A stretch of 64,000 nucleotides of DNA from Bin87 sp965261195. Lineage in GTDB: Bacteria; Chloroflexota; Dehalococcoidia; Lucifugimonadales; UBA3495. Below are positions 1 to 8,147 of the stretch, piece by piece. Below the pieces are notes generated by a model. It was given only the letters and a program-made list of their open reading frames with translations. It was not told the DNA's origin and searched no databases. The stretch is from NCBI GenBank assembly GCA_965261195.1, contig OZ253455.1:1116001-1180000 (forward strand), read 5' to 3'. Numbering within the stretch: position 1 is the stretch's first letter; the number at the start of each line of letters is the position of its first letter. The translations under genes and the position numbers were made by a program.

Positions 1-416
1 TTCTTGGACGCTACGTTGGCCGCTTTGGTCGCCACTGCCGCTAACAGCGGCAACGCTATTATTCCCATGATTGTGGCCGCTCCGAGCCTCTCCTCGGCAA
101 CCCCGAACAATACCGCGGCTATCGCTGTCGCGCTCATGAAGATAAAAACTATGACCGTTGTGGCAACGAATCTTCGTCCTGTCACCGCGAAGTATATTAG
201 CGTTGCAGGTACGATACCAACGAAGGCAGCGAGTGCCAGCTGTATCTCCGTTTGGTACTTGTACAATGCAGACCATGGATCATAGTGGATGCGGGTTGTC
301 CACAGGAGAAAGCCTATCGTGAGCAGCGCGCTGGCCAAGGCTATCGTCAATATGGCCTTTAGCCATGGCCATTCCGTTCTGCTGAAATTTGATGCTGGTT
401 CCGGTATCCGCACCAT
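1..416 (-). CDS. Multi-pass membrane protein of unknown function, C-terminus cut by window edge
   Basis: An open frame runs on the minus strand from an ATG at 416 to the window edge without a stop. It encodes a short polar N-terminus (MVRIPEPASNFSRTEW) followed by about four hydrophobic segments of 18-22 residues separated by short charged loops. This is the hydropathy of a small integral membrane protein. I recognise no family motif. It is the next minus-strand gene after the CAP-domain gene, with its start 28 bases beyond that gene's stop, so the two may be co-transcribed. The C-terminus is outside the window. Confidence 0.55.
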   Translation of the reverse strand, partial: MVRIPEPASNFSRTEWPWLKAILTIALASALLTIGFLLWTTRIHYDPWSALYKYQTEIQLALAAFVGIVPATLIYFAVTGRRFVATTVIVFIFMSATAIAAVLFGVAEERLGAATIMGIIALPLLAAVATKAANVASK

Positions 417-444
417 TTGCCCGCTTTCGCCGAGTCATCCGGCA

Positions 445-1992
445 TTAATACGGATGCCCCGGCGTCGGTTCGGTGTGCCGCCATATCGGGTATTGTGCCA
501 CCGGATTCGGCTTCCCGTCCGGCGTGGTTGCCCAGATGGTGAGGGTATAGATGCCTGGTCCATAGTGGGACAGGATGGGCGCGAGGTTGGCGCGGATGCT
601 GAATGTGCGCCCGTCGGAGCTGATGTCTAACTGCTCCGCTACGATTATGTAAGCAACGCTTTCCTCGTCCGGCATCGCATTGGATAACTCTACGGCGGCG
701 CTATGTTGTGCGCTTGCGGCATCCCATGATGCGGGCGCCGGTCGGTCAGCTGGCAACTCGTATGGATTGACGCATTGGCTGTTTTCTCTGGTGTATGTGG
801 TGTAGTCGGTGTACTGACGCCCGGTTTCGCGGTCGGTGTAATACCACCCTGGCTCCAGGGGACGGCTCAGTGACCTCACCCGCGTATCGTTTTCCAGGCA
901 ATACGTACCCGCCAGCTGACCGGGAGTAAGCAGTTGCGTCGGCGGGTGGTATTCGATACTTACAAGGACATAGTCGTCATCCTCGTCGTAGAATGCTTCG
1001 TCCAATTGACCAGCTGCAGTGAGCGTGGCGTCCCTGATGCTGGGTCGGTCGTTCCAGGTCACGTAGTCCCCGCTGAACACCTGCACCATGTTGGAGTTGC
1101 CGTATTTGCCAATAGCAATGCCGGCGTGCATGACGGTATGGCGCCGGTCAATCAAGTTGCGATGGTGACCGGGGCTGCCAATCCAGCCTGCGACAGTTTC
1201 CCTAACCTCGTCCTCCCAAAAACCCGGGTGGTTGATGCGGTAGTTGTCGCTGACTTTGGGGCAATAGTCGATGCCACTCCCGTTTTCAGCAGTGTATTGG
1301 TCTCCCCCGGTCAAGCCATAGCGGTACAGGGGTTTCATGCCCCATATATCCCAATGGGAGGAATAGCAATTTTCCAGGCCCTGCTCGGCGTGGATTTGCG
1401 GGGACGGGTTGTTGCCCAGTTTGACCGGCGGCGCGCCGTGTTTGCCCCGCTCTGCGTTGGTGAGTTCCAGCATCAGCCGTTTCAGTTCGGCTATCTCCTG
1501 TGGAGTAGGTAGGCGCCATGCCGGCGTAGGTGTGGGGGTAGGACGCAGTGTCGCCTTTGGCTTGGGCGTGTAGGTAGGCGCCGGAGTATAAGGTTTGCGC
1601 GTGGCAATCGCTGCCGCTGGCGCGGCGGTTACACTGGTGACTACCGGGAATATTGTCGGCGTGGCCGTTACCCGTATTACCCTAGAGGTGACGGCCGGCT
1701 GTTGTGGAACTGGTGTGCTGATGGCTGTGGGGGCCGGCGTGGCAGCGGTGCCTTCTGCCAGCGTGGATTCAGCCTCGTTGCCGAACAGAAATTGACCAAC
1801 TTGCCAGTACGCTTCCTCGGCCTTGCTGTTGGTGGCGCGCAAGAAGTCGGCACCGGGAAAATCATAGCGCTCGGCAGCGATACTGACGCCGATGGCTACT
1901 CCAACGATTACGAGTATGATGAGGAAACAGCCGCAACCGGAGCCTTTTTGTTCTGTTTCCGGTTGAGCTATGTTCGCCTGCTCTGGTTGCAT
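445..1992 (-). CDS. Secreted or membrane-anchored CAP (SCP/PR1-like) domain protein
   Basis: The protein has 515 residues. A Gly/Cys-rich patch (GSGCGC) leads into one hydrophobic helix at about residues 20-40, which is a signal anchor. A Thr/Pro/Ala-rich linker follows (about 75-160), typical of extracellular spacer regions. The CAP domain occupies about 165-310 and shows LELTNAERGKHG, HAEQGLENC, TAENGS and GWIGSPGHHRNLI, matching the usual order of CAP motifs with paired His/Glu. The C-terminal 200 residues are beta-rich with no motif I recognise. CAP proteins are secreted and of diverse function. A substrate cannot be inferred here. Confidence 0.8.
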   Translation of the reverse strand: MQPEQANIAQPETEQKGSGCGCFLIILVIVGVAIGVSIAAERYDFPGADFLRATNSKAEEAYWQVGQFLFGNEAESTLAEGTAATPAPTAISTPVPQQPAVTSRVIRVTATPTIFPVVTSVTAAPAAAIATRKPYTPAPTYTPKPKATLRPTPTPTPAWRLPTPQEIAELKRLMLELTNAERGKHGAPPVKLGNNPSPQIHAEQGLENCYSSHWDIWGMKPLYRYGLTGGDQYTAENGSGIDYCPKVSDNYRINHPGFWEDEVRETVAGWIGSPGHHRNLIDRRHTVMHAGIAIGKYGNSNMVQVFSGDYVTWNDRPSIRDATLTAAGQLDEAFYDEDDDYVLVSIEYHPPTQLLTPGQLAGTYCLENDTRVRSLSRPLEPGWYYTDRETGRQYTDYTTYTRENSQCVNPYELPADRPAPASWDAASAQHSAAVELSNAMPDEESVAYIIVAEQLDISSDGRTFSIRANLAPILSHYGPGIYTLTIWATTPDGKPNPVAQYPIWRHTEPTPGHPY

Positions 1993-2214
1993 GACACCAG
2001 GACCGGGAGCAATGCCGGTTCAGCGCAACGCCGGTTCGCTGTGCGACGCATATGTGAGATGATTGTGAACTGGCGATGGAGACTTTGAAAAGCCGTGAAG
2101 TTACGGGCGACCAGAGTACCACGAGACTATCGTTCCGTTCACTATTCTCATCCCGCGTGGCCCCCCTGCGATAGCGTATAATGCGGCCTATCATTCAACA
2201 AAGGAGTATCCCCC

Positions 2215-2739
2215 ATGCCCAGAGTAGCCTTGGATTTAGAGCAAAAAGCCGACCTGTCCGTCATCAAGTCGGACGGTTGGCGCATCGCCCAGGGGCTGGA
2301 ACCGGGTGAACCCAATCAGGGCCTGGTCGCTGAGATGATGGGGAGCAATGCCCGCTTGCCCGACTATGATGATTCGTCATGGGAGAGCAGCGCGGATTTC
2401 CAGAAACGGTACTCAGTGGGATTCACCTTCGCCTGGTATCGCTTGCGGTTCACCATGCCGGATACAGTGAAAGGACAGGACGTGAGCCAATGCCGGGTGT
2501 GGTTCGAGACCAACGTGGACAACTACGGCGAGGTGTTCATCGACGGCCAGATTGACCGTAACGGCGGCGCGGTAACCGGCAACAACACTCCCAAACGGGT
2601 TTTGGTGGAAGAGCCGGGTCAACCGGGACAGGAGCATGTCATCGCGGTGCTGGTCGCCAACGCCCCGCTGGGCGAACCGGTGGGCGCCATCTTCATGCGC
2701 TACGCCACGCTGGCTTTTGAAACCGCGCCGCCGCGCTAG
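2215..2739 (+). CDS. Galactose-binding-like (GH2 N-terminal-like) beta-sandwich protein
   Basis: The protein has 174 residues and starts at ATG 2215, after an AAAGGAG ribosome site. The pattern WYRLRFTMPD ... VWFETNVDNYGEVFIDGQ ... resembles the sugar-binding jelly-roll that precedes the catalytic domain of family 2 glycosidases. It stands alone here, with no catalytic domain. No signal peptide is visible, so it is probably cytoplasmic. The resemblance is at fold level and no specific ligand is implied. A TATAAT box lies at 2177-2182 with no convincing -35. Confidence 0.5.
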   Translation: MPRVALDLEQKADLSVIKSDGWRIAQGLEPGEPNQGLVAEMMGSNARLPDYDDSSWESSADFQKRYSVGFTFAWYRLRFTMPDTVKGQDVSQCRVWFETNVDNYGEVFIDGQIDRNGGAVTGNNTPKRVLVEEPGQPGQEHVIAVLVANAPLGEPVGAIFMRYATLAFETAPPR

Positions 2740-2743
2740 CGAT

Positions 2744-3115
2744 ATGGCGGACCCCGGTTGCATTAACCGGCGACTGCCCGCGACCATAACGGCCGGAGGC
2801 CGGACACGGACTGTCAGCCGACATATGCGGGACGGCCCTCATCTGGGTATCACCGCGGGACTGGTGGAACGAGTTCTGAGCGATTGGGTAATTCGTGGTG
2901 TCCGCACCGAGCGCGACGACAGCCGCAGTACGATATACTTTGGCTTCGTACCGGGTGTGGACGAAATGGTTAGGGTGGCAGTTTCCGAGGACGATGCTCG
3001 CATCATAACGGCGTTCCGTGACCGTACCGCAACCCGGCGCTGGAACCGGCGAAACTGCCAGTATTTCATCCGCATATACACCAACCTAGAGGAGCGAAAT
3101 GCGAGTCAGCTATGA
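2744..3115 (+). CDS. DUF4258-like small protein, possible toxin of a pair
   Basis: The protein has 123 residues. The core HLGITAGLVERVLSDWVIRG ... YFGFVPG ... VRVAVSEDD ... IITAFRDR looks like the DUF4258/BrnT-type fold, in which a short basic helix-strand protein acts as a toxin or is encoded beside a small partner. It begins 4 bases after the preceding stop and overlaps the next gene by 17 bases, so the two are translated as a unit. An internal ATG at 2825 is a possible alternative start. The toxin role is inferred from fold and pairing only. Confidence 0.5.
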   Translation: MADPGCINRRLPATITAGGRTRTVSRHMRDGPHLGITAGLVERVLSDWVIRGVRTERDDSRSTIYFGFVPGVDEMVRVAVSEDDARIITAFRDRTATRRWNRRNCQYFIRIYTNLEERNASQL

Positions 3116-3515
3116 CCGGGATTCCAACGTGCTGCACCTTACTGACGGAGCCCCGGCCGCAACCGGAGCCTCTCTGTTAGACGACCCCGGCATCGTCATT
3201 GAGCTGGCTACCGGCGCAGGCCACGACATCGTGGGCTTAATCGTCATTGGCGCCTCGGCCTACCTGCCATTGGGGGGGAATGGTTACGATGCCAAGACCG
3301 ATACTCTGGTCATCGGGACAAAGACCGATAACCCCGCTCTGATTACGGAAAACGGCGACTTCGTGGGGTACTGGCAGGTGGACGAACTCGAGCCGGAAGG
3401 GTTCAGAGACCCGGTGGGAGTCGCAATCCGCAAGGCGTCAACGCACTTGGCGGCTGCGTGCGCGGCGCTATGCGCCCCGCCGCCCACCCCAAGCACGGCA
3501 ACGGAGTTGTCCTAA
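3099..3515 (+). CDS. DUF2283 family protein
   Basis: The protein has 138 residues. The N-terminus MRVSYDRDSNVLHLTDG is the hallmark of DUF2283, where the first strands read as 'tyD.e.dvLyi'. An ATG inside the previous gene is preceded by GAGGAG-like sequence (AGAGGAGCGAA). DUF2283 genes are often found beside DUF4258 genes, as here, and are suspected antitoxin-like partners. The last 30 residues are Ala-rich and less typical. Function is unknown. Confidence 0.6.
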   Translation: MRVSYDRDSNVLHLTDGAPAATGASLLDDPGIVIELATGAGHDIVGLIVIGASAYLPLGGNGYDAKTDTLVIGTKTDNPALITENGDFVGYWQVDELEPEGFRDPVGVAIRKASTHLAAACAALCAPPPTPSTATELS

Positions 3516-3544
3516 TGGGGTTGCATTAGATTACGGAGGTTCCC

Positions 3545-3859
3545 ATACAGAAGTGTTTCCACGTTTGGGAAATCGCACCGAATGACACGAGGACTATTGT
3601 GGATGGTTGTTTCTCCAACCCGGTGGAGGCCGAGAAAGCCATGGATGCAATGCCCCCGGTCTATGGCGGGTTCGTACTTCGCGTCGATGAGTGCACATCA
3701 ACCTGCCGGTGCGGGCAGTCCCTCAACGGACACAACCCGAAGCTGGCCGCACAGATTGACAAACAGACCAAACTGCATAGCACGCGGGCTCAATCGACTA
3801 GCGTCATCGATACCCAGCCACGTTGGAGACCCCGGAGACGGCCGTGGGGTAAAAATTAG
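3545..3859 (+). CDS. Hypothetical protein with possible ATA (AUA) or GTG start
   Basis: The frame reads (M)QKCFHVWEIAPNDTRT from an ATA codon at 3545, placed six bases after a strong ACGGAGG ribosome site. It continues through a Cys-containing stretch (DECTSTCRCG) to a stop at 3859. The only ordinary start is GTG 3599, which would discard the best-looking N-terminal sequence and has no ribosome site. Either AUA is used, an ATG has mutated to ATA, or this is not a gene. No family is recognised, and the last third is basic and low in complexity. It lies between the DUF2283 gene and the MNT-HEPN gene. Confidence 0.3.
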   Translation: MQKCFHVWEIAPNDTRTIVDGCFSNPVEAEKAMDAMPPVYGGFVLRVDECTSTCRCGQSLNGHNPKLAAQIDKQTKLHSTRAQSTSVIDTQPRWRPRRRPWGKN

Positions 3860-3925
3860 TTGACAATTAGTAGTACCCTGACTTTTCCAAAGCGACAGAG
3901 GAAGCGCGACCGGAGGGATGACGCC

Positions 3926-4729
3926 GTGACCGCAGCCACCTGCGACCCGCTCGCGTTGAGCGTCGCGCAAGCCGTGCATGAACGGGAGTGGTCAGAGGCC
4001 ACCATCCTGTTCGGCTCCCGCGCCCGGGGGGACTACGAGGAGCGCCGCTCCGACATCGACATCATGCTGCTCAATCCGGGGATGCCGGACCCGGGGTACC
4101 AGGACCGCACCAGCCAGTGGGCCGAGGGGATGGCCCAATCCGTCTATGGGCATCCGGTTCCGGTGCAGTTGGTATGGCGCACCCTGGACGAGTTCCGGCA
4201 CAACCGCCGCTACGTCAACAGCGTGGAAACGCGCGCAGTGAGAGATGGGGTTTTCATGCCGCAGAACCCAAGTCGACACGGTTCCGCGCAATATGAGGAC
4301 GAGGAAACGGAGTACGAGTACGACTGGATGAACTATGACAACCGGATGCTGCACGCCGAATTGCATCTGACTGCCTTTCAGGACATGATTGACTTGGGCC
4401 GCAACGACCTGCTCATAGGACAGCACGCCCAGGCCGCATTAGAGCACGGGATGAAAGCCTTTCTGGAAGCTCACGGTGCAGCATACCAGCGCACCCACAA
4501 TATCGGGCACCTGTTGGGACGCATCCGGCAAGTTGATTCCGAAATGAGTGAATTCACCCTCCGCCTGCCGCCAGACATCTATTCTGAATATGCCGGAGAG
4601 GATGAATACGGGCTGCTCAGGCAGCAGCCTCTGCTCACCGAACAACCTGACTACCGCGAGCGGACCATCGCCGACGCGCAGCGCATCATTGACCGGGCCC
4701 GCGAGGTACGCCAACAACAGGACGGTTAG
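3926..4729 (+). CDS. Nucleotidyltransferase (MNT)-HEPN domain fusion
   Basis: The start is taken as GTG 3926, 9 bases after GGAGG. A TTG start at 3860 would add 22 unlikely residues. Residues about 20-110 form a minimal nucleotidyltransferase with the GSxxxG...DxD signature (FGSRARGDY ... SDIDIML). Residues about 145-265 are helical, with ALEHGMKAFLEAHG and RTHNIGHLL, the pattern of a HEPN domain with an R-x5-H motif. In the known two-gene systems the MNT antitoxin AMPylates the HEPN RNase. Here both are on one polypeptide of 267 residues. It may be an auto-inhibited toxin or a stand-alone nucleotidyltransferase. That role is inferred. Confidence 0.7.
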   Translation: MTAATCDPLALSVAQAVHEREWSEATILFGSRARGDYEERRSDIDIMLLNPGMPDPGYQDRTSQWAEGMAQSVYGHPVPVQLVWRTLDEFRHNRRYVNSVETRAVRDGVFMPQNPSRHGSAQYEDEETEYEYDWMNYDNRMLHAELHLTAFQDMIDLGRNDLLIGQHAQAALEHGMKAFLEAHGAAYQRTHNIGHLLGRIRQVDSEMSEFTLRLPPDIYSEYAGEDEYGLLRQQPLLTEQPDYRERTIADAQRIIDRAREVRQQQDG

Positions 4730-4794
4730 CACCGTCGTATGACCCGCTTCCGCCCAATCGCCAACCACCGCCACTAACACCCTTGGAGGCTCCC

Positions 4795-6300
4795 ATGGCT
4801 ACCAAGTCTTTCGCCGGCACTGTCAACGCGCCGGAATTTCCCGCCGATGTCGAATGGGTCAATACGGACCGTCCGCTCAGCATGGCTGACCTGCGGGGCA
4901 AGTTGGTGGTGCTGGATTTTTGGACGTATTGTTGAGTCAACTGTATGCACATATTTCCGCAGTTGCGGAAACTCGAAGAGAAATACGCCCAGGAACTGGT
5001 CGTCGTTGGCGTTCATTCGGCCAAATTCCCCAATGAGAAAGACGCTGACAACGTGCTGCGCGCCGCCCAGCGCTATGAGTTGAAACATCCCGTCGTCAAC
5101 GATACCGAGTTTGAGGTGTGGCGCCAGTATGCCTGCCGCGCCTGGCCGACGTTGATGTTCGTAGACCCGGCTGGCAAGGTCATCGGCAAGCACGAAGGCG
5201 AGCTGCCCTTCGATGATTTTGATGCGTTGCTCGGCCAGATGATTGCCGAATTCGACGCCAAAGGCATGATTGACCGGCGCGACCTGCATCTAACGCCCGC
5301 TGCGCTGGCAGAAGCGACGCTGGCCTTCCCCGGTAAAGTTCTGGCCGACGGCCCGGGCAATCGCCTGTTTATCGCTGATACCAACCATAATCGGATCATC
5401 ATTTCCGACCTCGACGGTGCGGTGCAGGCGGTGGTGGGTTCCGGCGCCGAGCAATTCATTGACGGCGCCTATGATTCGGCCGCATTCAATCACCCGCAGG
5501 GAATGGAACTGGTCGGGGACGTTCTGTACGTGGCCGACACCGAGAACCATGCCATCCGAACTGTTGACCTGAGCCGTCAGACGGTGAGCACAATCGCTGG
5601 AACGGGCGCACAGGGCATGGATCGGAGGGCGAGCGGCCCCGGCGCCCAGGTCGCCCTGAGCAGCCCGTGGGATCTGACGTATCACCAGGGTCAACTGTAC
5701 ATCGCCATGGCCGGCATTCATCAGCTTTGGCGGCTGTCGTTGGCCGATGGCGTGGTGCAGCCGCACGCCGGAACCGGCGCGGAGAGCATCGAGAACGGCC
5801 CGCTGGCCACGGCGACCCTGGCGCAACCGAGCGGTATTACGGTGGGTAACGACTTGCTGTATTTCGCCGATTCCGAAACCAGCAGCATCCGCAGCGCCGG
5901 CCTGGACCCGGTGGTCGGGCGGGTCGCCACGCTGGTCGGCATCGACCTGTTTGCCTTTGGCGACCGGGACGGGGTGGAGCACCACGTGCGGCTGCAGCAT
6001 CCCATTGGCATCGAATGGCACGAGGGCGAGCTGTTGGTGGCCGACACTTATAATCACAAAATCAAGCGACTGTTGCCGTTGACTCGTTCGGTACAAACGG
6101 TATTGGGCTCAGGAGCAACGGGTTTGCACGACGGCCCTGGTCAACACGCCACATTTAGCGAACCCAGCGGCCTGAGTTTCGCCAGATTCGACGGCGACCG
6201 GCCCGACCTGTTGTACATCGCCGACACCAACAACCATGCGGTGCGCGTCGCCGATTTGCAAGGAAACCGGGTTTGGACTCTGGAACTTACCGGACTGTAA
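4795..6300 (+). CDS. Putative selenoprotein: thioredoxin-like/NHL-repeat protein with Sec (TGA) at residue 47
   Basis: ATG 4795 lies 7 bases after GGAGG. The frame meets a TGA at 4933-4935 and then stays open to a TAA at 6298-6300, giving 501 residues if TGA is read. Residues 1-155 are a thioredoxin/TlpA-like fold (LVVLDFWTYC, then TGA, then VNCMHIFPQL; cis-Pro region AWPTLMFVD). Residues about 165-501 carry repeated NHL units such as NRLFIADTNHNRI, DVLYVADTENHAIRT, ELLVADTYNHKIK and DLLYIADTNNHAVR. In the NHLRC2-type family the motif is WTYCCxNC, so TGA replaces the first Cys of CxxC and would make UxxC. A 7-bp hairpin with a G in its apical loop starts 18 bases after the TGA, as expected for a bacterial SECIS. 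The alternative is a nonsense mutation with reinitiation at ATG 4945, which would lose the active site. The selA/B/C/D genes are not in this window. Confidence 0.75.
4954..4971 (+). promoter_or_regulatory. Candidate bacterial SECIS hairpin
   Basis: TTTCCGC (4954-4960) pairs perfectly with GCGGAAA (4965-4971) around a four-base loop AGTT. The loop has G at its second position, followed by T. The loop begins 25 bases after the TGA at 4933-4935. Known bacterial SECIS elements lie just 3' of the UGA, have a small apical loop with a G in the first two positions, and sit about 16-37 bases away. It overlaps codons for FPQLRKL, so coding constraint alone could contribute to the palindrome. SelB binding is not shown. 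Confidence 0.6.
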
Positions 6301-6483
6301 ACAAGGTAATTTGCCCTACCCCGGCGGGGCCGGGAGTTTGCGGTTTCAGGTCGCTTTTATCGATGGGTGTATTGACGCCACAGATACGATGCGGCAACAT
6401 AATATCGTGCCATCGCGAACGTGGCGCCGATCAACTATCGCACCGAAACCTTGTGCATTTACCGCGACCAATCAGGAGCAAAC

Positions 6484-6927
6484 ATGGTTGTCCCTCCAGC
6501 CTCCGCACCCAATGCAAATTATGCCATCGGCACTGCCGACACCATCACGCTGCTGGCCAGCAAGATATTGCGCGACGTACTGGTTACCCGCGCCGAACCC
6601 GTCCGGCGGCGGGAGTTGTGGCAGGCAGTGGAGTTGGCAATGGGCGAGCGGTCTCCCGACGTTGACGGCGTGTTGAAGGGAAGCTGGTTCGATAACCCCG
6701 TGTACGGGAAATGGGTGCTCACCGAAGAAGCCGAGGCCCAGGGTTCTCCGTTTACCGATGGCCAGGGCGTTATCAACCTGGCGCTGGTGGTGGATTACCT
6801 GCGGCAGTGTCGGGGCGAACCGCCTTACATCAGGTATGTCATTGAATTCATCAAGGTGTGCCAGCCCAAGTTGGACGTCGATTCCGACTGGATAATCCAG
6901 AACGGGCGCCGAGTCGCCGGAGGGTAA
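6484..6927 (+). CDS. Hypothetical protein, possible winged-helix-like N-terminal region
   Basis: The protein has 147 residues and starts at ATG 6484, 6 bases after AGGAG. The central segment (LASKILRDVLVTRAEPVRRRELW ... GSWFDNPVYGKWVLTEEA) has the helix-helix-strand look of winged-helix domains in restriction-associated and regulatory proteins. I cannot name a family. It stands alone downstream of the thioredoxin-NHL gene with a 180-base gap that contains no other frame of note. Confidence 0.45.
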   Translation: MVVPPASAPNANYAIGTADTITLLASKILRDVLVTRAEPVRRRELWQAVELAMGERSPDVDGVLKGSWFDNPVYGKWVLTEEAEAQGSPFTDGQGVINLALVVDYLRQCRGEPPYIRYVIEFIKVCQPKLDVDSDWIIQNGRRVAGG

Positions 6928-6934
6928 GGCGATT

Positions 6935-6957
6935 GGGCCGGCCGGGCCGGCCGGGCC
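6935..6957. repeat. Tandem GGGCCGGCC repeat just after a stop codon
   Basis: The 9-bp unit GGGCCGGCC occurs about two and a half times in a row directly after the stop at 6927. It is self-complementary and could fold into alternative hairpins. It may act in transcription ending but has no T run. The rest of the 6928-7225 gap holds the foldback repeat described separately. Confidence 0.5.
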
Positions 6958-7073
6958 TATAGATTGTTCCCCACCGTCGCCGGCCCCAGCCGAAACCCAG
7001 TCTGTCGGCTGCCGGCGATGTTCCGGCAGCGGGGTTCTCTGGCATCCAGGCGGCGCTTCGTCGGTCGCGGGGC

Positions 7074-7172
7074 GTGGCAATCTCGTTGAGGTTGAACATA
7101 CGCCGGCGAACTATCATTGCTACGGTGACCATTGCAGAGGCAGCGAGATTGCCACGCTGCGCTCGCAATGAC
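7074..7172. repeat. Foldback repeat copy (GTGGCAATCTCG ... CGAGATTGCCAC family)
   Basis: The segment begins with GTGGCAATCTCG and ends with the inverted arm CGAGATTGCCACGCTGCG followed by CTCGCAATGAC. The interior GTTGAGGTTGAAC is shared with the fuller copy at 24638-24744, so this is a copy lacking its outer left arm. Related arms lie at 9329-9357 and 37295-37323. It fills most of the gap between the hypothetical gene and prmC, and nothing else is visible there. Confidence 0.75.
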
Positions 7173-7225
7173 AAGGTGGGTACTCGTGAGGGCGAACGCC
7201 TAGTTGCACGCCGGACGCGGCCAGG

Positions 7226-8104
7226 TTAATATTCTGCGTCTGGCGCCGATAGGCTGACTACCAACAGTCGGCCGAGGCCGGCCAGGTCCGGTTCCACCGT
7301 TATTTCGGCGTCCGGAAACGCGTTGGTGGCCAGTGATCGGGCTTCGGAAATCTGCTCAGGATCCAGCTCCAGCAGGATGACACCGTGGGGTTTGATGCGG
7401 TTGCCGGCAGCGGCCTGTTCCAGCAGCCTCCCGATGAGGTCAATACCGCTTGGCCCGCCATCCAGCGCGGCAACCGGTTCCCACTGCACCTCCGGCTGTA
7501 GGGTGGGGATGCGATCCGTAGGCAGATAGGGCAGGTTGGCGGCGATAACATCCACCGGCTCAGGCAGCGGTTCCAGCAAGTCGCCTTTCAATAACGTTAC
7601 CCGGTCGGCGACATTGTGCATCCTGATGTTGTACGCGGCAACGTCCAGCGTGGCGTCGTAGGCGTCGGTGGCGTAGATGCGGGCCGCCGGGAGATGGATG
7701 GCCAGGTTAATGGCGATGGCTCCGGTGCCGGTGCCGATGTCGGCAATGACCAGTTCGCGGCTCTCCATTCCCATCAGGGCCATGAACAGAGCGTGCTCAA
7801 CCATGGCTTCGGTTTCAGGTCGCGGGATGAGCACATCCGGGTTGACCAGCAGGTTTACGCCGTAGAATTCCCGGTAATTCAGAATGTAGGCCAGGGGTTC
7901 GCGGGTGAGCCGGCGCTCCACGATGGCGTTGAGGCTCTGCTGCTGCTGCTCGGAGACCTGGGATTCCTGCTCGGCGAAGATGGACTGGCGCGGCATTCGC
8001 ATTACGTCCATCACCATGACTTCGGCTTCCAGCCGCGCGTCGGGTATGCCGGCCGACTCCAGCGTGCGATGGGTTTCCTGAATGACGTTCCGCAGACTGG
8101 GCAT
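7226..8104 (-). CDS. prmC: Peptide chain release factor N5-glutamine methyltransferase PrmC (HemK)
   Basis: The protein has 292 residues from ATG 8104 (a GTG at 8119 would add five). An N-terminal helical bundle (SLRNVIQETHRTLESAG) precedes the Rossmann methyltransferase with SAM motif ADIGTGTGAIAINLA and the catalytic tetrapeptide NLPY, the variant of NPPY seen in some PrmC branches. PrmC methylates the Gln of the GGQ motif of release factors. It lies 43 bases downstream of prfA on the same strand, the common prfA-prmC arrangement, which supports the assignment. Confidence 0.93.
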   Translation of the reverse strand: MPSLRNVIQETHRTLESAGIPDARLEAEVMVMDVMRMPRQSIFAEQESQVSEQQQQSLNAIVERRLTREPLAYILNYREFYGVNLLVNPDVLIPRPETEAMVEHALFMALMGMESRELVIADIGTGTGAIAINLAIHLPAARIYATDAYDATLDVAAYNIRMHNVADRVTLLKGDLLEPLPEPVDVIAANLPYLPTDRIPTLQPEVQWEPVAALDGGPSGIDLIGRLLEQAAAGNRIKPHGVILLELDPEQISEARSLATNAFPDAEITVEPDLAGLGRLLVVSLSAPDAEY

Positions 8105-8147
8105 TGCTATGGCCCCCACGGAGGCGTTCCAAGGGTCGACAAGTTGG

